From an uncultured Campylobacteraceae bacterium (GTDB lineage Bacteria; Campylobacterota; Campylobacteria; Campylobacterales; Arcobacteraceae): 11,116 nt of DNA. The DNA is taken from NCBI GenBank assembly GCA_913057765.1, contig CAJXPH010000078.1, positions 1-11,116 on the forward strand, in the 5' to 3' direction. Positions 1 through 6,409 of this stretch are shown here, piece by piece (position 1 is the stretch's first letter; each line of letters opens with the position of its first letter). The translations under genes were made by a program, and so were the position numbers. The notes under the pieces were generated by a model, which worked only from the letters and a program-made list of their open reading frames with translations, was not told where the DNA came from and did not search any database.

Positions 1-46
1 AGATCCTCTCTGGTCTCGTGGGCTCGGAGATGTGTATAAGAGACAG
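1..46 (+). other. Nextera (Tn5) i7-side library adapter, artefact
   Basis: This is not genomic sequence. Positions 28-46 are the 19-bp Tn5 mosaic end, and 13-27 are the Nextera read-2 primer arm (GTCTCGTGGGCTCGG). Positions 5-12 (CCTCTCTG) match, from memory, the i7 index N708, and AGAT at 1-4 is the end of the P7 primer. The first genomic base is therefore about 47. Any reading frame entering from the left into the YceI-like gene is cut here. Confidence 0.97.
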
Positions 47-546
47 GTTTAAGTGCATACGAACTAAATGGAGACTTAGGTGTAAAATGGACTGGATTTA
101 AAACAGAAAAAAAAGCTCCTGTTTCTGGTACATTCAATGACGTTAAATTAATTATCAAATCATCTGATAATTTAAGTGCATTCTTAAAAAGTTCTATGGT
201 TACAATAGTATCAGACTCACTTGAATCAAAAAACCCAGCTAGAAATCTAAACATGACTTCTACATTATTTTCTCTTGCAACTTCAAAAGTTATAAAAGGA
301 AATATTTCAGATGTAAATGAAATGAAAAAAAGTTTGATTTTAAATGTAAATATGAACGAAGTTACAAAGGCTGTACCAATGATGTATGAAATCGTTGATG
401 GAAAAATTGTTGCGAAAGGGACTATTGATATTTTAGATTTTAATATGAAAAGCTCATTTATGGCATTTGCTAAAAAATGTGGTGCATTTCACCAAAACAA
501 ATCTTTTTCAGATGTAGCAATCGAATTTACTATTCCATATAAGTAA
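47..546 (+). CDS. YceI-like family protein, 5' truncated
   Basis: The reading frame is open from the first genomic base. The first full codon is 49-51, giving 165 visible residues up to TAA at 544-546. The internal ATG at 196 is not a credible start, because conserved family sequence lies upstream of it. Near the visible N-terminus is a VKWTGFKTEKKAPVSGTF stretch, followed by an SLESKNPARN segment. These resemble the conserved strands and the S-x-x-x-NPARN block of YceI (lipid-binding lipocalin-like beta-barrel, PF04264). The C-terminal half has alternating beta-strand patterns ending in a VAIEFTIPYK-type strand. YceI proteins are usually about 190 aa and secreted, so the missing part is probably just the signal peptide and first few residues. 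In related proteins the barrel holds a polyisoprenoid-type ligand in the periplasm; ligand and role here are unknown. The family call is from motif memory; the truncation is certain. Confidence 0.75.
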
Positions 547-549
547 GAA

Positions 550-576
550 CTTCATTATATTAATCTTCATTATAAT
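550..576 (+). promoter_or_regulatory. Promoter candidate with 10-bp direct repeat
   Basis: CTTCATTATA occurs at 550-559 and again at 565-574, a perfect 10-bp direct repeat with a 15-bp period. The second copy runs into a consensus -10 box, TATAAT, at 571-576, which is 32 bp before the ATG of the next gene. No clear -35 box is present, as is usual for the main sigma factor in Campylobacterota. The repeat could be an operator or only a duplicated -10 region. Confidence 0.45.
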
Positions 577-607
577 AGAATGACGAATAAGAAACTATGG
601 AGAGAAA

Positions 608-862
608 ATGAAGATATTAAAAGTGAGCCCAGTTGAAAAAGATGATATTGCAGTTAAGAGAAATCCAGAAGTAATTCCAAGAAATTATTTCAATGCAATT
701 TTTGAATATAAGGAAAAAACTTATACAGCAACAATTAGAATTTCAACAAATCACGTAGCGGAATGTATGAATGAAGAGAATAGACCAGTTAGGTTAAAAG
801 AAGAAACAGAAAGAAAGTTAATTACGGCAATTAAAGAATACAATAAGAAATTAGAAATATAA
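608..862 (+). CDS. Small hypothetical protein, 84 aa
   Basis: I do not recognise this protein. The start is supported by a GGAG Shine-Dalgarno sequence at 599-602, five bases before the ATG, and by a TATAAT box at 571-576. It has no signal peptide, membrane segment or cysteine pair; a single Cys is near residue 53. The protein is charged and rich in Lys and Glu. Residues about 25-48 (YFNAIFEYKEKTYTATIRIS and on) look like two or three beta-strands, and residues about 60-82 look like one amphipathic helix (KEETERKLITAIKEYNKK). That gives a small cytosolic alpha/beta fold. The gene stands alone between a YceI-like gene and the convergent selO gene, and its stop codon lies at the edge of the downstream hairpin. 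The coding call rests on RBS, promoter, length and sensible composition; no function is proposed. Confidence 0.75.
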   Translation: MKILKVSPVEKDDIAVKRNPEVIPRNYFNAIFEYKEKTYTATIRISTNHVAECMNEENRPVRLKEETERKLITAIKEYNKKLEI

Positions 863-909
863 AGGGAACTTGGAGTTTAGGTATATATAAAATTATACCT
901 ATTCCCTTT
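861..909. terminator. Bidirectional terminator candidate between convergent genes
   Basis: The outer arms AAAGGGAA (861-868) and TTCCCTTT (902-909) pair perfectly. Inside them AGGTATA (879-885) pairs with TATACCT (894-900) around an 8-nt loop, with an asymmetric internal loop between the two stems. Runs of T on one side and A on the other give a U-tract in both directions. It lies exactly between the stop of the 84-aa gene (860-862) and the stop of selO (913-915), so it plausibly ends both transcripts. Confidence 0.65.
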
Positions 910-912
910 TTA

Positions 913-2370
913 CTAAGAAGAGCAAGAAAGTCTTAAGTTATTGTGCTCTATTGGTGTAGGTTTTGAATATCTATCAAACTCCTCATGCTCATCAAATGGA
1001 TTCTGCGCAATATTTAGTAAATCATTTACCAATTTAAAATCACCCTCTTTCGCCATATCTATTGATTCTTGAAGCATGTAGTTTTTGATGACATATTTTG
1101 GATTTGTTTTTTTCATCAATTCTTGCATTATTTTAAAATCTTGACCTTGTTCATTTATCACTTTTTTATATTCTTCAAACCACTTAATAATAGGTTCTCT
1201 AAGTATACAAATATTTGTAATAGTTGATATTTCATCTAAGTTTTCTAATTTTGTTAATTCATAGAAGAAACAATTATAATCACATTTAGCACTCTCTAAG
1301 GCTCCAAGTAATTCAATTATCAAATCTAAATTAGAATTTCCACTTAAACTTTCATCTAGACCTATTCTTTTATTCATAAGTTCGAGATAAACTTTTATAT
1401 GTTGAGGGATAAAAGTTTCTAGATAACTCATTAACTTTTCAAAATCACAAATATCTTTTAAAGTATTCGCTAAAACTTCTAAATTCCATCCAGCTATATG
1501 AGGTTGGTTATTATATGAATACCTTCCTTGTACATCTGTATGATTACAAATATTGTGTTTCTCAAAAGTATCCATGAAAGCATATGGACCATAATCTATT
1601 GTAACTCCAGCCATTGACATATTATCTGTATTCATAACTCCATGCATGAAACCATATACTTGCCATTTAGCAATTAGTTCTGCTGTATTATCTACAAGCT
1701 CATAAAACATCTTTTCATATTTATTCTTTTCATTTTCTAAATGAGAATATGACTGTTTTATTACGTAGTCAGCTAACTTAGTTACATTCTCTTTTGAATT
1801 TTGAGTACGTGCAAAAAACTCAAATGTTCCTATTCTTATCCAAGAAGGAGACAGACGCATAACAACTGCGCCAGTTTCTATCTCTTCGTAAGATCTCATT
1901 ACTTCATGAGACGAGCCAATTAAAGCTAAAGCTCTTGTTGTTGGAATATCCAAAGAATGCATAGCTTCACTCATGATATATTCTCTAACACTTGAACGTA
2001 AAACTGCCCTACCATCACCTTGTCTTGAATATCTTGTTAGTCCAGAACCTTTTGTTTGAAGATGCCAGTTATTTATACTTCCCAGATTTATAGCTCTACC
2101 ATCACCTAATTGAGGAACAAAATATCCAAACTGATGTCCTGCATAAACCATAGAATAAGGTTGGCTTCCTTCTAAAACTTTTGCACCATTTACAAACTTT
2201 AGAAAATCTTCACTCTCGCACTCTTTATAATCAAGTCCTATCAAATCGCAGGCACTTTTACTATATGAGATAAGGTGAGGATTATTTAAAGGTTGAGCAT
2301 CAAGCTTTTGGAAAAGTTTTTCGTCAAATTGGAAATAATCTACATCTAATTTTAATTCATCTAATTTCAT
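913..2370 (-). CDS. selO: Protein adenylyltransferase SelO (YdiU family)
   Basis: SelO has a protein-kinase-like fold that binds ATP in a flipped orientation and transfers AMP to Ser/Thr/Tyr of target proteins; in E. coli this is linked to redox stress. The 485-aa length is normal for bacterial SelO/YdiU (about 480). Visible family blocks, in order, are GHQFGYFVPQLGDGRA (78-93), LQTKGSGLTRYSRQGDGRA (104-122) with K107 as the likely nucleotide-binding lysine, REYIMSEAMHSLDIPTTRAL (129-148), HGVMNTDNMS (243-252) with the catalytic-loop Asn/Asp, and DYGPYAFMD (259-267), equivalent to DFG, with the metal-binding D259. The C-terminus ends SCSS: C483 sits where animal SELENOO carries selenocysteine. 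The protein looks intact and cytosolic. The stop is TAG, converging on the hairpin at 861-909. Upstream it shares a 143-bp divergent region with the PLP-enzyme operon. Its RBS is weak (AAAGAA-like). Confidence 0.96.
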   Translation of the reverse strand: MKLDELKLDVDYFQFDEKLFQKLDAQPLNNPHLISYSKSACDLIGLDYKECESEDFLKFVNGAKVLEGSQPYSMVYAGHQFGYFVPQLGDGRAINLGSINNWHLQTKGSGLTRYSRQGDGRAVLRSSVREYIMSEAMHSLDIPTTRALALIGSSHEVMRSYEEIETGAVVMRLSPSWIRIGTFEFFARTQNSKENVTKLADYVIKQSYSHLENEKNKYEKMFYELVDNTAELIAKWQVYGFMHGVMNTDNMSMAGVTIDYGPYAFMDTFEKHNICNHTDVQGRYSYNNQPHIAGWNLEVLANTLKDICDFEKLMSYLETFIPQHIKVYLELMNKRIGLDESLSGNSNLDLIIELLGALESAKCDYNCFFYELTKLENLDEISTITNICILREPIIKWFEEYKKVINEQGQDFKIMQELMKKTNPKYVIKNYMLQESIDMAKEGDFKLVNDLLNIAQNPFDEHEEFDRYSKPTPIEHNNLRLSCSS

Positions 2371-2481
2371 AATACATTCTTTTTATCTATTTTAAGAACA
2401 ATATCAAAATAATATAAAACATGTCTTATATTAGAAAACCTAATAATTAAATTTTGTTCTGTTTAACTCTTATTAAAAATT

Positions 2482-2508
2482 TGATATAATCCCGTTAAAA
2501 ATATAGGA
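2482..2508 (+). promoter_or_regulatory. Extended -10 promoter and RBS of PLP-enzyme operon
   Basis: TGATATAAT at 2482-2490 is a TGnTATAAT extended -10 box (TATAAT at 2485-2490). It is followed by AGGA at 2505-2508, five bases before the ATG at 2514, so the leader is very short (about 16-18 nt). No good -35 box is seen. The rest of the 2371-2513 divergent region is AT-rich with no convincing operator or riboswitch, and no clear selO promoter was identified on the other strand. Confidence 0.65.
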
Positions 2509-2513
2509 TTTTT

Positions 2514-3668
2514 ATGAATAATAAACATATAGAAACATCACTAAGCCATATTGCAAAATTTGCTCCATTTGAAGAACAATCAGGAGCATCACATTTTCCT
2601 ATTTATAATACTGGAACATTTGACTTAAAAAAACAATCTGGTGATAAAATATATGACTATACAAGAAGTGATAATCCTACAAGAGAAATGTTAGAAAATC
2701 TATTTACAGAAGTAGAAAATGGAGCTGGTTGTGTTTGTACACATACTGGTATTGCATCTGTTGCCCTACTTTTTGAAACTGTATTAAAAGCAAACTCTCA
2801 AATTTTAGTAGAAGCAGACTGTTATGGTGGAACATTTAGATTATTAAAAATATTTAAAGAAAAATACAATGTAACTGTTCACTTTGCAAACTTTTTAGAG
2901 TTTGATAAAATGGAAGAAATTCTAAAAAACAATCCTATTGATTTAGTACTTTGTGAAAGCCCTACAAACCCTGGATTAAAAATCATTGATTTACAAGAAG
3001 TAGCTGTACTTTCACATAAATACAATTCATTATTTGCAGTTGATAATTCTTTAGCAACATTTATATCTCAAAGACCTCTTGACCTTGGAGCTGATTTTTC
3101 TTTATTTTCAACTACTAAATATATATCAGGTCATGGAGCAGTGGTGGCAGGAGCAATTGTTGCAAAAACTAAAGAACTATCAGAACAAATTCACTACTAT
3201 GCAAATGCAGGTGGACGAAGCCAGAATCCAATGGATGTATATCTAATTACACTTGGTATCCCAACTTTAAAAGTTAGAATGCAAGAACACGAGAAAAACT
3301 CAATTGCCATTGCAAAATTTTTAGAGGAACAAGATTACATTGTTAAAGTAACTCATCCAAGTTTAGAGTCACATCCTCAACATGAATTAGCAAAAAAACA
3401 AATGGATTATATTCCAGGACTATTTTGTGTAGATTTTAATAGTGTTGAACTAGCAGAAAAGTTTATTGAAGATACAAAGATTTTTGGAGAAAAATGTTCA
3501 TTTGGAAGTCCTGATTCAAGAGTAGAAATACCTGCTAAAATTTCACATGCGACTTTCTCAAAAGAAGAACTAGCTGCCATTGGAATTGCTGATTCTACAG
3601 TTAGATTTTCAATTGGTTTAGAAAATGTTGAAGATTTAATTGAAGATATTAAACAAGCAGTAAAATAA
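2514..3668 (+). CDS. metB: MetB/MetC-family PLP enzyme (cystathionine gamma-synthase-like)
   Basis: This is a fold-type I PLP enzyme of the Cys/Met metabolism family, 384 aa, the usual length. The Y49-T-R51-S-D-N-P-T motif (YxR binds the cofactor phosphate of the neighbouring subunit) is followed by CYGGTFRLL (103-111), CESPTNPGLKIIDL (147-160), VDNS (176-179) with D177 contacting the PLP ring nitrogen, and STTKYISGH (199-207) with K202 as the Schiff-base lysine. CYGGTFRL and the HYYANAGG region are closest, by memory, to E. coli MetB. Odd points are GHGAVVAG, where GHSDVVAG is usual, and ATFISQRPL in place of the common TPxxQxPL. The family cannot be split into gamma-synthase, beta-lyase, gamma-lyase or O-acylhomoserine sulfhydrylase by eye, so the substrate is uncertain. 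It is first in an operon with a second PLP enzyme 13 bp downstream, suggesting transsulfuration or methionine synthesis. Confidence 0.88.
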   Translation: MNNKHIETSLSHIAKFAPFEEQSGASHFPIYNTGTFDLKKQSGDKIYDYTRSDNPTREMLENLFTEVENGAGCVCTHTGIASVALLFETVLKANSQILVEADCYGGTFRLLKIFKEKYNVTVHFANFLEFDKMEEILKNNPIDLVLCESPTNPGLKIIDLQEVAVLSHKYNSLFAVDNSLATFISQRPLDLGADFSLFSTTKYISGHGAVVAGAIVAKTKELSEQIHYYANAGGRSQNPMDVYLITLGIPTLKVRMQEHEKNSIAIAKFLEEQDYIVKVTHPSLESHPQHELAKKQMDYIPGLFCVDFNSVELAEKFIEDTKIFGEKCSFGSPDSRVEIPAKISHATFSKEELAAIGIADSTVRFSIGLENVEDLIEDIKQAVK

Positions 3669-3681
3669 AGAATAGTAAATA

Positions 3682-5178
3682 ATGACTAAAAACTTTTTTG
3701 AACCAATAAAATGTGGAGAAACACTACCAATAAATAACGTACATGCGGTATCTGTTTCTATGCCAACTATTCAAGATGTTATAGATTATGAAGAGCAAAC
3801 ACCTGAAATTCTAGAAAAAATTAAAAGTGGTTATCCAAGATTTATACTTCATCCATATTTAAAACAGCTTGGACTTTTTATAAAAAACAAATACAAAGTC
3901 TGCGATGATTATGAAGTAGTTCTATTAAGTTCACAAAAAGCTGTTGCTCTTGTAAGTGATAAATATTTTATTCATAACAAAATAGAAATAGATGAACCTT
4001 TTGGAGTAATTTTAGTTCGAAATGGAACTTGCCAACTGCAAAAGGTATTGATGTATATTCAACACGTTGGATGTAATCTATCTTCAAGACTAGCGGAAGA
4101 ATATCTGTATAAAGAAGGTTTAATAAACTGTTTACATAAAGAAGACCTTGAAGATGAAATTGAGGCCAAAGATATAATAATCAATACTTTAGCCAACGCA
4201 TATGAACAACCAAAAGAAAATATATGTTTGGCACCTTCCGGGATGAATGCAATTTACTCAATTGTTCGAGGATTAAATTCAATTCAAAGTCACAATGGAA
4301 GAAATATCTTAGTTCAATTTGGATGGTTATATCTTGATACTATGAACATAGTAAATCATCATTTTCATAGACAAAAAGTTTTTCCAGATATTTCAAATCT
4401 TGATTTACTTGAAGAATATTTAGAAGAGTATGGATTTAGTATCACAGCAATTATTACAGAGATTCCAACAAATCCACTGCTTACTAGTGTTGATATAAAA
4501 AGGCTAAGAAAACTTTGTGATATATACAATATTCCATTAGTAATAGATACAACATTTGCAACACCATATAATCTTGATCTAAAAGATTATGCAGATATTT
4601 TTGTAGAATCACTTACTAAATTTGCATGTGGAAATGCAGATGTTTTAATGGGTGCAATTATTCTAAATAAAAAACATAATCTATCACACATGACAGTTGA
4701 ATTTTTTAAGCATTGCGAATGCGTTTATATAAAAGATATTCAAAGACTAGCCTTACAAATAAAAGATTATAAGAGTAGAGTAAAAGAAATTAGTTCAAAT
4801 ACAAAAACACTTGTTGAATACTTTAAAACATGCTCTTATATTGATAAAATATATTACTGTTTAAGTGATGAAAATAAAGAAAATTACAGACAGACTATGA
4901 TAGATGAGAATTCATATACAGGTGTTATATCTGTGACTTTTAATAAAAATATAAAAGAAGTATATGATAAATTAAACTTTGCGAAAGGTCCAAGTTTAGG
5001 AACAGAGTTTACTCTTCTTATGCCTTATACTTATTTAGCTCACTATGATTTAATCATAAGTAAAGATGGAAATAAGTTTTTAGAAGAAATTGGATTACCA
5101 ATTGATTTAATTAGAATTTCTGTAGGAAGTGAACCAATTTTTGAGATTATAAAAGAATTTAAAAAGTTAGATAAGTAA
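3682..5178 (+). CDS. Long Str2-like cystathionine gamma-synthase homologue
   Basis: This PLP enzyme has 498 aa, about 110 more than MetB, with the extra part at the N-terminus. The PLP core is at the C-terminal side: APSGMNAIYSIVRGL (184-198), TEIPTNPLL (259-267), VIDTTFATP (287-295) with D289, and ESLTKFACGNADVLMGA (309-325) with K313 as the Schiff-base lysine. The N-terminal part has HAVSVSMPTIQDVIDYEE (21-38), GYPRFILHPY (50-59) and a CNLSSRLAEEYL segment (131-142). These blocks and their order match what I remember of fungal Str2-type cystathionine gamma-synthases, not of bacterial MetB, and the usual YSRxxNPT motif is absent. The likely role is cystathionine formation from an O-acylhomoserine and cysteine; this is inference. 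It is co-transcribed with the preceding gene (13-bp gap, weak RBS) and ends 16 bp from the convergent marC stop. No frameshift is seen. Confidence 0.8.
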   Translation: MTKNFFEPIKCGETLPINNVHAVSVSMPTIQDVIDYEEQTPEILEKIKSGYPRFILHPYLKQLGLFIKNKYKVCDDYEVVLLSSQKAVALVSDKYFIHNKIEIDEPFGVILVRNGTCQLQKVLMYIQHVGCNLSSRLAEEYLYKEGLINCLHKEDLEDEIEAKDIIINTLANAYEQPKENICLAPSGMNAIYSIVRGLNSIQSHNGRNILVQFGWLYLDTMNIVNHHFHRQKVFPDISNLDLLEEYLEEYGFSITAIITEIPTNPLLTSVDIKRLRKLCDIYNIPLVIDTTFATPYNLDLKDYADIFVESLTKFACGNADVLMGAIILNKKHNLSHMTVEFFKHCECVYIKDIQRLALQIKDYKSRVKEISSNTKTLVEYFKTCSYIDKIYYCLSDENKENYRQTMIDENSYTGVISVTFNKNIKEVYDKLNFAKGPSLGTEFTLLMPYTYLAHYDLIISKDGNKFLEEIGLPIDLIRISVGSEPIFEIIKEFKKLDK

Positions 5179-5187
5179 ACTCTTTTT
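5161..5187. terminator. Weak terminator candidate at convergent gene ends
   Basis: AAAAAGTT (5161-5168) can pair with AAC-T-(c)-TTTT (5178-5187) with one bulged base, overlapping the stop codon of the Str2-like gene and reaching to within eight bases of the marC stop. The stem is A/T-rich and weak, with T-rich sequence after it. It is the only hairpin visible in this 16-bp convergent gap. Confidence 0.3.
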
Positions 5188-5194
5188 GATTTGT

Positions 5195-5824
5195 TTAAAA
5201 CATTCCTGCAACAATAGGTTTTAGTCCAGCAAAAAAGAATTCAACTGCAATAACCATTACGATTAATCCCATTAAACGCATTAATACAGCATTTCCTGTT
5301 TCACCAATAGTTTTTATAATCTTACTTGAACTTAAAAGTATTATATACGTTAAAACCATTACAACAAATATAGAAAGAAGTAATATTCCTTGTTCTGCAA
5401 AACCATTCATATCTTCCATTAAAACTATTGCATTTGTAATAGCACCTGGTCCACAGATCATTGGAATAGCTAAAGGAGTGATTGAAATATCAGTAACATA
5501 TTTTTTAACCTCATCATCTTTAACTTCTATACGAGAGAGTCTTGCTTGAAGCATATCCATGCCCATCATAAAGAATATTACACCACCAACGATTTTTAAA
5601 CTATTTACAGAAATTCCAAAAAACTTAAATAGAAGTTGTCCTGATATTGCAAATAGTATTAATATTATAAAAGATACAACAATAGCTTTTTTTGCAGTAA
5701 CAGCACGTTGTTTTTTATCTAAATTAGAAGTTAGACTTATAAAAATTGGCATCACACCAAGTGGATTTATTAGAGTAAAAAAAGAGGTTACTCCTAATAA
5801 AAAAATACCAAAATAAATATCCAT
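5195..5824 (-). CDS. MarC-family integral membrane protein
   Basis: This is a 209-aa inner-membrane protein of the MarC/UPF0056 family, which is of normal length and has six predicted membrane segments. Hydrophobic stretches lie at about 4-30, 46-68, 74-94, 114-134, 145-166 and 182-206. Family signatures are FFTLINPLGVMPIF (15-28), the re-entrant-looking ITPLAIPMICGPGAIT (115-130), and RLMGLIVMVIAVEFFFAGL (183-201). The charged loop KDDEVKKYV (102-110) sits between segments 3 and 4. Despite the historical multiple-antibiotic-resistance name, the transported substrate of the family is unknown and no role in resistance should be assumed. The start is supported by AGGA at 5833-5836 (read on the - strand), eight bases before the ATG. 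A strong terminator hairpin lies only 15 bp upstream of the start codon, so this gene is probably not simply co-transcribed with the cytochrome gene in front of it. Confidence 0.92.
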   Translation of the reverse strand: MDIYFGIFLLGVTSFFTLINPLGVMPIFISLTSNLDKKQRAVTAKKAIVVSFIILILFAISGQLLFKFFGISVNSLKIVGGVIFFMMGMDMLQARLSRIEVKDDEVKKYVTDISITPLAIPMICGPGAITNAIVLMEDMNGFAEQGILLLSIFVVMVLTYIILLSSSKIIKTIGETGNAVLMRLMGLIVMVIAVEFFFAGLKPIVAGMF

Positions 5825-5839
5825 ATATATTTTCCTAAT

Positions 5840-5875
5840 AAAAAAAAGCTACAAATACATAAGTACTTGTAGCTT
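5840..5875 (-). terminator. Strong intrinsic terminator after cytochrome c553 gene
   Basis: Read on the - strand, AAGCTACAAGTAC pairs with GTATTTGTAGCTT as a 13-bp stem with a single G-U wobble, a TTAT loop, and a run of eight T after the stem (plus-strand A at 5840-5847). It is on the strand of the upstream cytochrome gene (stop at 5979) and ends 15 bp before the marC start codon, with the marC RBS directly behind the U-tract. It could act as a transcription stop for the cytochrome transcript or as an attenuator in a marC leader. Confidence 0.8.
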
Positions 5876-5897
5876 AGTGATTTAATTCTAATTATTT

Positions 5898-5924
5898 ATT
5901 TTTTATTTTTTATTTTTTATTATA
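5898..5924. repeat. Tandem 7-bp ATTTTTT repeat with TATAAT on - strand
   Basis: ATTTTTT is repeated three times in perfect tandem at 5898-5918, flanked by further A/T. At 5919-5924 the - strand reads TATAAT, a possible marC -10 box, with the A-rich repeat lying just downstream. Low-complexity tracts like this can slip during replication. Promoter function is weakly supported. The rest of the 5825-5978 gap holds only the terminator and a 7-bp hairpin at 5929-5950 without a U-tract. Confidence 0.4.
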
Positions 5925-5978
5925 TATCTTATCCTCTTATAGAAGGATAAACCTGTGATTCAAAATAGTAATACTTAA

Positions 5979-6257
5979 CTATTTTCCTATTTTTTCAGCA
6001 ATTAAATTGATATCTGATTCACTCAATGATTTTGATTGAGCAACCATTAGATTTTTCATAGCTCCGCCATATGAACCATCTTTATATCCTAACATAGCAA
6101 ATTTTATTTCTGCTTTTGTCATATCTTTAATGATTTTTGATTTACCATTTAATGCGGCTTTTTCTCCATTGGCTCCATGACATCCTATACACTTTGTATA
6201 AGAATTAGCATATGCTAAACATGACATAATAAGAAAAAGAGATACAGACTTTTTCAT
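5979..6257 (-). CDS. Small periplasmic class I cytochrome c (c553 type)
   Basis: This is a 92-aa monohaem cytochrome. A Sec signal peptide (KK at 2-3, hydrophobic 5-16, cleavage probably after AYA at 15-17) leaves a mature protein of about 75 residues. The haem site is C23-I-G-C26-H27. By alignment with Desulfovibrio c553 the distal ligand is M71 in the YGGAMKNLM block (63-71), with M67 as a less likely alternative. The GYKDGSYGG segment (57-65) is typical of c553 proteins, which shuttle single electrons between membrane complexes and periplasmic reductases or oxidases. A strong RBS, AGGAG (plus-strand 6263-6267), lies five bases before the ATG. It is downstream of torA on the same strand but separated by a 12-bp-stem terminator, and has its own upstream region with a palindrome at 6285-6304. 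A role as a partner of the TorA system is suggested only by position; it may be a general carrier. Confidence 0.93.
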   Translation of the reverse strand: MKKSVSLFLIMSCLAYANSYTKCIGCHGANGEKAALNGKSKIIKDMTKAEIKFAMLGYKDGSYGGAMKNLMVAQSKSLSESDINLIAEKIGK

Positions 6258-6284
6258 ATTTACTCCTTTTATTTGATTTAAGAC

Positions 6285-6304
6285 TTAGTTAAGTACTTAT
6301 CTAA
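6285..6304. promoter_or_regulatory. Near-perfect 20-bp palindrome upstream of c553 gene
   Basis: TTAG-T-TAAGT and its reverse complement form a 20-bp palindrome with a single mismatched pair, centred on AAGTACTT, and ending 28 bp before the cytochrome start codon. The size and symmetry fit a dimeric regulator site. The same AAGTACT core recurs at 6361-6367 and at 5861-5868 (inside the terminator stem). No regulator can be named. Confidence 0.4.
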
Positions 6305-6329
6305 AGACGATAGAAAAGAATTAAAACAT

Positions 6330-6356
6330 AAAAAAAAGACTTTACCTCTCGCCTTT
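6330..6356 (-). terminator. Weak second terminator candidate behind torA
   Basis: On the - strand AAAGGC can pair with GTCTTT (one G-U pair) around a 10-nt loop, followed by an eight-T run (plus-strand A at 6330-6337). The stem is short, but the U-tract is good. It would serve as a backup 18 bp beyond the main torA terminator. Confidence 0.3.
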
Positions 6357-6373
6357 AAATAAGTACTGTTAAA

Positions 6374-6404
6374 ATAAAGGGTTTCAAAGAATGAAACCCT
6401 TTAT
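6374..6404 (-). terminator. Intrinsic terminator of the torA transcript
   Basis: A perfect 12-bp stem, ATAAAGGGTTTC (6374-6385) with GAAACCCTTTAT (6393-6404), has a 7-nt loop. It lies five bases beyond the torA stop codon, and the - strand continues with a T-rich TTTAAC. It ends the torA message before the cytochrome c553 gene. Confidence 0.75.
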
Positions 6405-6409
6405 ATAAT

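Noticed and set aside
28..46. Mosaic-end sequence as evidence for a resident Tn5-type transposon
   Set aside because: It is joined to Nextera primer arms and index bases at both window ends, so it comes from library construction and not from a mobile element.
196..546. A complete 116-aa protein starting at the ATG at 196
   Set aside because: The frame continues upstream without a stop through conserved YceI-like sequence to the adapter junction, and no RBS precedes 196.
2371..2513. A SAM or other riboswitch in front of the PLP-enzyme operon
   Set aside because: The extended -10 box leaves a leader of under 20 nt, too short for a riboswitch, and no conserved core was seen.
2514..5178. The two PLP genes as a tandem duplication
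   Set aside because: They differ by over 110 residues in length and belong to distinct subgroups with different motifs, so recent duplication is not supported.
5559..5816. 85-aa open frame on the + strand inside marC
   Set aside because: It lies antisense to marC, whose membrane segments and family motifs are clear. It has no RBS of its own and its composition is a reverse-strand shadow.
5195..5824. marC as an antibiotic-resistance determinant
   Set aside because: The name is historical; the family has no established role in resistance, and nothing in the context suggests one.
5929..5950. 7-bp hairpin (TTATCCT/AGGATAA) as a cytochrome terminator
   Set aside because: It has no U-tract on either strand. 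The much stronger hairpin at 5840-5875 explains termination.
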